Of a stretch of DNA of 64,000 nt, positions 57,299 to 64,000 are shown piece after piece; the stretch's first letter is position 1, and each line of letters begins with the position of its first letter. Made by a program: the position numbers and the translations under genes. The stretch lies in contig NZ_JACC01000012.1 of assembly GCF_000520955.1 (NCBI RefSeq), positions 1-64,000 on the forward strand, given 5' to 3'. This DNA comes from Aquimarina pacifica (GTDB lineage Bacteria; Bacteroidota; Bacteroidia; Flavobacteriales; Flavobacteriaceae). The notes beneath the pieces were generated by a model, which searched no databases, had not been told where the DNA came from, and saw only the letters and a list, made by a program, of their open reading frames with translations.

Positions 57299-59593
57299 TT
57301 ACAATTCTTTTTCTAATGCAAATTTTTTAACAACTCCACCAATTATCGCCTCAAATTCCCCGTCCTCAGACACCCAATTACCCTCTGTATCAACAAAGCT
57401 CAAGTCTCTATTATCAATAACAAACGACACTTTTTTTGTTTCTCCGGGTTGCAATTCTATTTTCTTAAATCTTTTTAACACTTTTACCTCTGGTGTAACA
57501 CTCGCAAACATATCTCTAACATATAATTGCACCACTTCTTTTCCTTTTCTTACTCCCGTATTCTGAACATCAATGGTTATTTTTATTGAATCTTTCTTTT
57601 TAATGAATACTTTATCAAAACCTAAATTTCGATACTCAAAAGTGGTATAAGATAATCCATATCCGAATTCATATTGAGGATCATAATTTTTGGCATATCC
57701 AGTATCATCATTTTGCTCTTCACTCCCAATACTTTCAGTATATTTTCTATTATATTTTTGCAAGGAGTTAGCATATCTAGGATAATTGTAAGGAAGTTTA
57801 CCACTTGGATTAACATCTCCATACACAATATCTACCAAAGCTCTCGCTCCTTCATTTCCTGGAAGATAACACTGTAAAACAGCATCCATTTCAACCTCAA
57901 ACTCATTAATGATTCGAGGACGACCTTCATTTAACACCAAAATTATCGGCTTATTCAATTTAGCTAATTCTTTTGCCAATTTGATTTGAGGTTTTGTGAT
58001 ATTCAAATCATTAATATCACCGGGGGTTTCTGTATAGTTGTGCTCCCCGAGACACAAAACTATATAATCCACATTTCTAGCTAGTAAAGATGCTTTGGCA
58101 ATATCAATTTCCTCAAAGATTGAAACACCTGGAGTATATAGCACTCTATCTTCCCCTATTTTATTCTGAAAAGCTTCTAAAACCGTAAACTTATCCTTGG
58201 CAAATTCGTCACTTTTTTCCCCTTGCCATGTGTACGACCACCCACCATTAAGAGACTTCATACTATTAGCAGTAGGCCCAGTAACTAATACCTTACTATC
58301 TTTAGAAATTGGCAATACATTATTCTCGTTTTTCAATAATGTTATAGACTCAGATGCAGCTATATAAGCCAATGCTACAGAAGAGTCTGATCCAAAATCA
58401 GGATAATCTTTTGGATCTGTAACTGGTGTTCTAAATAGATCTAATTCATATTTTACTCTTAATATTCGTCTAACGGCATCATTAATTCTAGACAAAGGAA
58501 CCTCCCCGTCATGGACTAACGAGAGTAATTCATCACAAAAAACATAATTATAAGGAACCATACTCATATCAACACCTGCCATTACTGCTTTTTTCACAGC
58601 TTCACGCATTGTAGCAGCTACTTTATGACGTGTATTCAAGTACACAATATCTTCCCAATCTGTTACCACAAACCCCTTAAAACCAAGCTCTCCTTTTAAA
58701 ACATTGGTTATTAATTTTTTATTCACATGCACCGGGACACCATTAATTTCTCCCGAACTAATCATAACACTCTTTACACCTGCATCAATACTTTTCTTGA
58801 AAATAGGAATATCATATTGCTTTAAAACCCTATCCGGAATGATACTTGGCGTTCTATCTTTACCAGTAGTATTGCTTCCATACCCTATAAAATGCTTAGC
58901 ACAGGCGGCTACTTTACTCATAGCACCAATATCCTCACCTTGAAAACCTCTTACCATAGCCACTCCCATTTCTGAAGACAAATAAACATCTTCTCCAAAG
59001 GACTCCCAAAACCTTGACCAAACTGGATTCCTAGGCAAATCCAAATCTGGAGAAAAAACCCATGGTATAGATGATGCTCTGGTTTCATATGCAGAAACTT
59101 CGGTACATTTCTCAACAAGATCGGGATCCCAAGTTGCTGCCAATCCGATTTGTTGAGGAAAAAGAACTGCCCCATTTGTATAACTTGATCCATGAATAGC
59201 ATCTATACCATACATTAGAGGAATTTTTTTATCGGTTTGATTCGTCTGATCTAAAACTTGACTTAATATTTTATTCCATTCTTGAGGAGTTGGCGCTCCA
59301 CTTGTGGGAGTATTTAAAATAGACCCTATTTTATATTTATGAATTGCTTCCTTAAGTTTTGCCGTATCTAATTTGCCTTCTGTTTCTAATACCTCAAAAG
59401 TGATCTGAGTCATTTGGCCAATCTTTTCTTCAAGGGTCATCGTAGACAATAAAGCCGAAACTTTGGCCTCTATTGGATCCGATACATTATCATTTTCTGA
59501 AGATGCAATATCAACATTTTCTTTGTTTGAAAAAAAACAAGAAGATAATATAATTGTAAATAGAAGTATGGTTAATGTTGAATTGATTCTCAT
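57299..59593 (-). CDS. GH3 family beta-glucosidase-type lipoprotein
   Basis: A 764-residue lipoprotein starting at the ATG at 59593 (lipobox LSSC, Cys19). The N-terminal TIM barrel has the nucleophile in GFVVTDWED (Asp312), with KHFIGYG near residue 233 and a substrate pocket at GIDAIHGSSY. The alpha/beta sandwich follows (about 430-600), then a fibronectin III-like domain to the end. GH3 enzymes release terminal beta-linked glucose or xylose. It lies just upstream of the sigma/FecR/SusCD genes on the same strand, so it is probably part of that glycan locus, acting on products imported by SusC. Substrate preference cannot be read from sequence. Confidence 0.92.
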   Translation of the reverse strand: MRINSTLTILLFTIILSSCFFSNKENVDIASSENDNVSDPIEAKVSALLSTMTLEEKIGQMTQITFEVLETEGKLDTAKLKEAIHKYKIGSILNTPTSGAPTPQEWNKILSQVLDQTNQTDKKIPLMYGIDAIHGSSYTNGAVLFPQQIGLAATWDPDLVEKCTEVSAYETRASSIPWVFSPDLDLPRNPVWSRFWESFGEDVYLSSEMGVAMVRGFQGEDIGAMSKVAACAKHFIGYGSNTTGKDRTPSIIPDRVLKQYDIPIFKKSIDAGVKSVMISSGEINGVPVHVNKKLITNVLKGELGFKGFVVTDWEDIVYLNTRHKVAATMREAVKKAVMAGVDMSMVPYNYVFCDELLSLVHDGEVPLSRINDAVRRILRVKYELDLFRTPVTDPKDYPDFGSDSSVALAYIAASESITLLKNENNVLPISKDSKVLVTGPTANSMKSLNGGWSYTWQGEKSDEFAKDKFTVLEAFQNKIGEDRVLYTPGVSIFEEIDIAKASLLARNVDYIVLCLGEHNYTETPGDINDLNITKPQIKLAKELAKLNKPIILVLNEGRPRIINEFEVEMDAVLQCYLPGNEGARALVDIVYGDVNPSGKLPYNYPRYANSLQKYNRKYTESIGSEEQNDDTGYAKNYDPQYEFGYGLSYTTFEYRNLGFDKVFIKKKDSIKITIDVQNTGVRKGKEVVQLYVRDMFASVTPEVKVLKRFKKIELQPGETKKVSFVIDNRDLSFVDTEGNWVSEDGEFEAIIGGVVKKFALEKEL

Positions 59594-59775
59594 GTTGATT
59601 TTGTATGTTGCATGCAATAAACTCCAGAATATGAGTAGACTTAATGCATCTAAATTTTATTTATTTCCTTAGCTCAGTATATTCTATACACTATAGTTAA
59701 AAGAGCACAACACCATAAAAACATAGACATAATTCTAAATTATTTTTGCATCTTACCACAAACAAAAAAACACAA

Positions 59776-59817
59776 AAAAGCCTTCTTACTTTATTTAAAT
59801 AAAGTAAGAAGGCTTTT
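59776..59817. terminator. Bidirectional terminator, 42-base perfect palindrome
   Basis: Arms 59776-59796 and 59797-59817 are exact reverse complements with no spacer, flanked by A/T runs. It ends carB on the minus strand. Confidence 0.85.
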
Positions 59818-59847
59818 GCTTATTCTGCCATCTATTTTCGAGTAAAA

Positions 59848-62700
59848 TTATTTACTCAAATACATTTTTCGTCTTGAGTATAAGTCGTAAAACTGATCAT
59901 CCTTAAGATCATCTATAAACAGTATACTTTCTCCCGTACTTTTCATCTCTGGTCCTAATTTTTTATTAACGTTAGGAAATTTATTAAAAGAAAAAACAGG
60001 TTGTTTAATCGCATATCCCTCTAAATAAGGTTTGAAATCAAAATCTGTAACTTTATTTTCTCCCAACATTACCTTAGTCGCATAATTAACATAGGGTTCC
60101 CCATACGCTTTTGCTATAAATGGCACAGTTCTAGAAGCTCTTGGATTGGCCTCTATGATGTAGACTTTATCATCTTTTATAGCAAACTGAATATTAATTA
60201 ATCCAACTGTATTAAGAGCCAGTGCTATTTTATGCGTGTGGTCTTTAATTTGTTGCATTACAAATTCACCCAAATTAAATGGTGGCAATGTCGCATTAGA
60301 ATCTCCTGAGTGAATTCCACATGGCTCTATATGCTCCATTATACCAATTATATGAACATTTTCTCCATCACAAATAGCATCTGCCTCTGCCTCAATAGCT
60401 CCATCTAAATAATGATCTAGAAGCAACATATTATTTGGTATTTTACGTAATAGATCAACAACATGCTTTTCTAATTCTTCCTTGTTAATTACAATCTTCA
60501 TTCCTTGACCTCCTAACACATAAGATGGTCTAACCAAAATAGGGAAATCCAACTTATCTGCAACAGCTATAGCCTCATCAGCTGTCTCTGCAGTATCAAA
60601 CTCTGGATAAGGAATATTGTTTTCTTGCAATAACCTAGAAAAGTGCCCTCTATCCTCTGCCAGGTCAAGAGACTGGTAGCTTGTACCTATAATCTTGATA
60701 CCATATCGATCTAGTTTCTCTGCAAGCTTAAGAGCCGTCTGCCCTCCTAGCTGCACAATCACACCTTCTGGCTTCTCATGTCTTATAATATCATAAATAT
60801 GCTCCCAAAAAACTGGTTCGAAATACAGTTTATCAGCAACATCAAAATCCGTAGACACTGTTTCTGGATTACAATTAATCATAATTGTTTCGTAACCGCA
60901 TTCTGAAGATGCCAACACACCATGCACACAACAATAATCAAATTCTATTCCTTGACCAATTCTATTGGGTCCTGACCCTAGAACAATAATTTTCTTTTTA
61001 TCAGAAACAACACTTTCGTTAGAAACGTACACTTCTCCTTGAGGAGTCGCAACTTCTGCTTCAAAAGTAGAATAATAATATGGTGTTTTAGCTTTAAATT
61101 CTGCAGCACATGTATCTACAAGTTTATACACTCTTTTTATTCCTAACTCATCTCTTTTATTGTATACCTCGCTCTCATAACAAGATACCATATGCGCTAT
61201 CTGTCTATCTGCAAAACCTTTTTGTTTTGCTTCTAGAATCAACTCTTTAGTAAGTGATTGTATAGTATATGTTGATATTTCTTTTTCGAGATTATAAAGC
61301 TCTTCATACTGCTTAAGAAACCACATATCAATTTTGGTGATCTCATGTATCCTACTTAAAGGAATCCCCATTTGAATAGCATCATATATCACAAAAACCC
61401 TATCCCAACTTGCGTAGGTAAGCTTTTTTATTATTTGATCATAATCTTTATACCCCTTACCATCTGCGCCTAGTCCATTTCTTTTTATCTCTAAAGACTG
61501 AGTTGCCTTATGTAGAGCTTCCTGAAAAGATCTTCCTATCGCCATTACTTCTCCTACGGACTTCATTTGAAGGCCTAAAGTACGGTCAGACCCTTCAAAC
61601 TTATCAAAATTCCATCTTGGTATTTTTACAATTACATAATCCAATGTCGGCTCAAACAATGCCGAAGTCGATTTTGTTATCTGATTATCCAACTCATCCA
61701 AATTGTACCCTATAGCAAGTTTTGCTGCTATTTTGGCAATTGGATATCCTGTTGCCTTTGATGCCAAAGCTGAAGAACGTGAAACACGAGGATTGATCTC
61801 AATTGCTATAATATCTTCTTTATCATCAGGGCTCACAGCAAACTGAACATTACATCCTCCCGCAAAATCCCCTATGCTACGCATCATATGGATTGCCATA
61901 TCACGCATTCGCTGAAAAGTCTTATCACTCAAGGTCATTGCTGGTGCCACCGTAATAGAATCACCAGTATGAATCCCCATAGGATCCATATTCTCAATAG
62001 TACAAATGATAACTACATTATCATTATTATCTCTAAGTAACTCGAGCTCGTATTCTTTCCAACCAATTAAGGCTTTATCTATCATTACCTCATGAATCGG
62101 AGAAATCTCTAATCCTCGAGTAAGTAATTCATCAAAATCTTCTTCTTTATAAACGATAGATGCACCATCACCACCCAAAGTATAGGACGCTCTGATTACT
62201 AAAGGAAACCCAAACTGCTGAGCAATTTCTTTCCCTTTTAAATAAGAATTAGCTGTAGCCTGAGGAGCCATTGGAATTCCAATTTTGATCATCAACTCTC
62301 TAAATTGCTCACGATCCTCAGTAATATTAATTGCATCGATATCCACTCCTATGATTTCTACATCAAAATCTTTCCAGATTCCTTTTTCATCAGCTTCGAT
62401 ACAAAGATTTAATGCTGTTTGCCCTCCCATAGTTGGCAACACTGCATCAATTTGCGGATGCTCTTTCAAAATCTCAATGATAGATTTTGTGTTCAATGGC
62501 TTAAGATACACATGATCTGCCATTGAAGGATCCGTCATAATTGTAGCTGGATTCGAATTAATTAAAATCGTTTCTATCCCATCTTCTCTCAAGGAGCGTA
62601 AAGCCTGTGTTCCTGAATAATCAAATTCACATGCTTGACCAATAACAATTGGTCCCGATCCGATAATTAGTATACTCTTTAGTTTTTTGTTTTTAGGCAT
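59848..62700 (-). CDS. carB: Carbamoyl-phosphate synthase large subunit
   Basis: A 950-residue enzyme that makes carbamoyl phosphate for pyrimidine and arginine synthesis, with ammonia supplied by CarA. Two homologous halves each hold an ATP-grasp domain. Visible motifs are IGSGPIVIGQACEFDYSGTQ and LPTMGGQTALNL in the first half, and LGSGPNRIGQGIEFDYC with VQLGGQTALKLAEKL in the second. The enzyme is about 120 residues shorter than Escherichia coli CarB and ends right after the second ATP-grasp unit, so the C-terminal MGS-like allosteric domain is missing, as in other flavobacterial CarB. No carA gene is adjacent. Confidence 0.95.
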   Translation of the reverse strand: MPKNKKLKSILIIGSGPIVIGQACEFDYSGTQALRSLREDGIETILINSNPATIMTDPSMADHVYLKPLNTKSIIEILKEHPQIDAVLPTMGGQTALNLCIEADEKGIWKDFDVEIIGVDIDAINITEDREQFRELMIKIGIPMAPQATANSYLKGKEIAQQFGFPLVIRASYTLGGDGASIVYKEEDFDELLTRGLEISPIHEVMIDKALIGWKEYELELLRDNNDNVVIICTIENMDPMGIHTGDSITVAPAMTLSDKTFQRMRDMAIHMMRSIGDFAGGCNVQFAVSPDDKEDIIAIEINPRVSRSSALASKATGYPIAKIAAKLAIGYNLDELDNQITKSTSALFEPTLDYVIVKIPRWNFDKFEGSDRTLGLQMKSVGEVMAIGRSFQEALHKATQSLEIKRNGLGADGKGYKDYDQIIKKLTYASWDRVFVIYDAIQMGIPLSRIHEITKIDMWFLKQYEELYNLEKEISTYTIQSLTKELILEAKQKGFADRQIAHMVSCYESEVYNKRDELGIKRVYKLVDTCAAEFKAKTPYYYSTFEAEVATPQGEVYVSNESVVSDKKKIIVLGSGPNRIGQGIEFDYCCVHGVLASSECGYETIMINCNPETVSTDFDVADKLYFEPVFWEHIYDIIRHEKPEGVIVQLGGQTALKLAEKLDRYGIKIIGTSYQSLDLAEDRGHFSRLLQENNIPYPEFDTAETADEAIAVADKLDFPILVRPSYVLGGQGMKIVINKEELEKHVVDLLRKIPNNMLLLDHYLDGAIEAEADAICDGENVHIIGIMEHIEPCGIHSGDSNATLPPFNLGEFVMQQIKDHTHKIALALNTVGLINIQFAIKDDKVYIIEANPRASRTVPFIAKAYGEPYVNYATKVMLGENKVTDFDFKPYLEGYAIKQPVFSFNKFPNVNKKLGPEMKSTGESILFIDDLKDDQFYDLYSRRKMYLSK

Positions 62701-62741
62701 GTAATAAAAGTATTGGCGTTGTATTAAATTTTGTACCAGAT

Positions 62742-62776
62742 ATAAAAAAAGGCGTTACTTCTAAAAGTAACACCTT
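62742..62776 (-). terminator. Terminator of rpmH
   Basis: A 12-bp stem (62749-62760 with 62765-62776, one G-U pair), 4-base loop, and a minus-strand T-run. It separates rpmH from carB. Confidence 0.85.
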
Positions 62777-62799
62777 AAATATTTTAATCCACACTTGCA

Positions 62800-62958
62800 T
62801 TAGTGCTTATGTCTTAACTCTGAAGAAACAGATAGCTTCTTTCTTCCCTTTGCTCTTCTACGAGCTAACACCTTTCTACCATTTGCAGAAGCCATACGCT
62901 CTCTGAAACCGTGTTTGTTTTTTCTCTTTCTCTTCGATGGTTGAAACGTTCTTTTCAT
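62800..62958 (-). CDS. rpmH: 50S ribosomal protein L34
   Basis: A 52-residue, strongly basic protein. It opens [20 protein letters not shown] and continues through [21 protein letters not shown], the invariant L34 sequence. L34 is part of the large ribosomal subunit. It has a clear promoter and terminator and forms its own short transcript ahead of carB. Confidence 0.97.
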   Translation of the reverse strand: MKRTFQPSKRKRKNKHGFRERMASANGRKVLARRRAKGRKKLSVSSELRHKH

Positions 62959-63032
62959 TGCTATCTATATTTGTATATCTTCTTGAAATATCTAAACTTA
63001 ATCTTTCGAGAACTTCTTCTCAAAACTGCGGG

Positions 63033-63063
63033 CAAATATACAAAGAGTTTTTACTTTGACAAA
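63033..63063 (-). promoter_or_regulatory. Promoter of rpmH
   Basis: On the minus strand, TTTG (63060-63063) and TATATTTG (63033-63040) are 19 bases apart, a full match to the Bacteroidota -33/-7 consensus. The leader to the rpmH ATG is about 75 bases. It is the best promoter match in the window. Confidence 0.75.
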
Positions 63064-63096
63064 CGTAATTATGAAATTATTTTTATTTGTTTTTAT

Positions 63097-63104
63097 TACC
63101 TTTG
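63097..63104 (+). promoter_or_regulatory. -7 element of the DUF2892-like gene
   Basis: TACCTTTG matches TAnnTTTG and ends 27 bases before the ATG at 63132. It is divergent from the rpmH promoter. Confidence 0.45.
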
Positions 63105-63131
63105 CGCCTACTTAATAAATAATCCTTTTCA

Positions 63132-63647
63132 ATGTACAATAAAAATATAAAACTAGTATTAGCAACAATCGTTTTTGGAGTAGCCATATGGCAAATAATA
63201 GACGGATATGTAGGTAATGGCATCCTCTTAATTTTTCTAGCTGCTATTTTTGTATTTTTATATTTTAAAAACGAACTCATCTTAATGTCTTTTTTACGTT
63301 TACGAAAACAAGATATGGATGGCGCTCAGAAATGGTTGAATAAAATTAAAAATCCAAAAAGCGCTCTTGTTACTAAACAAGAAGGATATTACAACTACCT
63401 TCATGGCATTATACTTTCACAGACAAATATCACACAAGCAGAAAAGTATCTTAAAAAAGCTGTCAAATTAGGATTATCTATGGATCATGATCTTGCTGCC
63501 GCAAAACTTAATCTAGCTGGCATTGCTATGACAAAAAGACGTAAAAGAGAAGCGCAAATGCTGCTAACAGAAGCAAAAAAATTAGATAAAAATAATATGC
63601 TAAAGGATCAAATAACAATGATGAAACAGCAAATGAAGAAATTTTAG
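63132..63647 (+). CDS. DUF2892-like membrane protein with TPR-type helices
   Basis: A 171-residue protein. Two hydrophobic segments (about 5-22 and 26-45) form a small membrane hairpin as in DUF2892 proteins. The cytoplasmic remainder is helical with TPR character: DGAQKWLNKIKNP near 65-77, ITQAEKYLKKAVKLG near 101-115, and AAAKLNLAGIAMTKRRKREAQMLL near 122-145. It is common beside rpmH in flavobacteria. The function is unknown; protein-protein contact is the safest guess. Confidence 0.82.
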   Translation: MYNKNIKLVLATIVFGVAIWQIIDGYVGNGILLIFLAAIFVFLYFKNELILMSFLRLRKQDMDGAQKWLNKIKNPKSALVTKQEGYYNYLHGIILSQTNITQAEKYLKKAVKLGLSMDHDLAAAKLNLAGIAMTKRRKREAQMLLTEAKKLDKNNMLKDQITMMKQQMKKF

Positions 63648-63798
63648 GCATACTAATTGCACCAGAAATTACGTTAAACTATTTTACAATAGCTATTTAC
63701 CTTTAAAAGCGTTAATTAATGGTGTAAACTTAAATTTCATACCTGAAAAATGTTTTTTTGAAGGCATTGTAGTATTTTAGCTACCATAATATATCCCA

Positions 63799-64000
63799 AT
63801 GAAGAAATTTTTAATATCAGGAATACTTATTTTTTTTACCATTAATTCTTTTGCTCAGGAAGAAAGAAAAATACCATTTTCAGTCGCTATTTCCTCACAT
63901 ATTGTAAAATACAATCAAAAAATTGATGCTGCATATCAGGATAAAGATCTTGAAAGAGCTGAATTTCTTTTTGACTCATTGGTAGTAAACCATTTAAGTG
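63799..64000 (+). CDS. Start of a secreted protein, cut by the window edge
   Basis: An open frame of 67 codons runs off the right edge. The first 20 residues are a typical signal peptide ending SFAQ, and the mature part begins EERKIPFSVAISSHIVKYNQ, with helical character. Too little is visible to name a family. Confidence 0.75.
   Translation, partial: MKKFLISGILIFFTINSFAQEERKIPFSVAISSHIVKYNQKIDAAYQDKDLERAEFLFDSLVVNHLS

Overview
The window looks like a stretch of a marine-type Flavobacteriaceae chromosome (phylum Bacteroidota). The DNA is AT-rich. Promoters carry the Bacteroidota -7 element TAnnTTTG. There are two SusC/SusD glycan-uptake pairs, an ECF sigma/FecR pair, flavobacterial housekeeping genes (fabI, coaE, carB without the MGS domain, rpmH, rmuC) and many lipoproteins with signal peptides. 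I cannot name the genus from the sequence alone; an Aquimarina-like organism would fit. No tRNA, rRNA, CRISPR array, insertion sequence or prophage was seen.

Layout. 1-2.1 kb: a gene end, a long non-coding stretch and a secreted Asn/Arg/Tyr-rich protein with 16-residue tandem repeats behind a sigma-54-like promoter. 2.3-7.8 kb (minus): envelope genes (flippase, GT4 glycosyltransferase, YfhO-type membrane protein, DUF4834). 7.9-9.5 kb: an outer-membrane beta-barrel protein with a charged coiled-coil tail. 10.3-16.6 kb: a GntR/FadR-type regulator with a perfect 38-bp palindromic operator, a SusC/SusD pair, and the decayed C-terminal end of a second, different susD. 16.9-23.5 kb: a GNAT protein, a TPR-TM-LuxR regulator, two unrecognised genes and a CBM9-like lipoprotein. 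23.6-28.9 kb: a trehalose module (GH15 facing a TPS/TPP fusion, then an MFS transporter that appears to start at a non-ATG codon). 28.9-33.0 kb: a beta-propeller protein and two secreted peptidases (M28, M1). 33.6-34.7 kb: an orphan periplasmic sugar-binding lipoprotein. 34.9-39.9 kb (minus): GT2, YbbR, coaE, histidine kinase and response regulator. 40.0-40.8 kb: fabI. 41.4-46.6 kb: small unknowns, rmuC, a hot-dog thioesterase and a monohaem lipoprotein. 46.6-59.6 kb (minus): GH3 beta-glucosidase, ECF sigma, FecR anti-sigma, STN-bearing SusC, SusD and a giant FG-GAP/ASPIC-UnbV lipoprotein. 59.8-64 kb: carB, rpmH (52 aa), a DUF2892-like TPR protein and the start of another secreted protein.

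How it fits together. Two glycan-uptake loci use different control logic. The first is ligand-repressor style: GntR with its own operator and no carbohydrate enzyme left beside it. The second is trans-envelope signalling: the STN domain of SusC signals to FecR, which controls the ECF sigma factor, with a GH3 enzyme at its upstream edge. The relic susD suggests the first locus has lost genes. The most useful new observations are the relic susD with five in-frame stops, the palindromic operator overlapping the regulator's promoter, the missing start codon of the MFS gene, three CTAACCTA copies in front of an unrecognised gene, and the exact 16-residue repeat protein under a sigma-54-like promoter.
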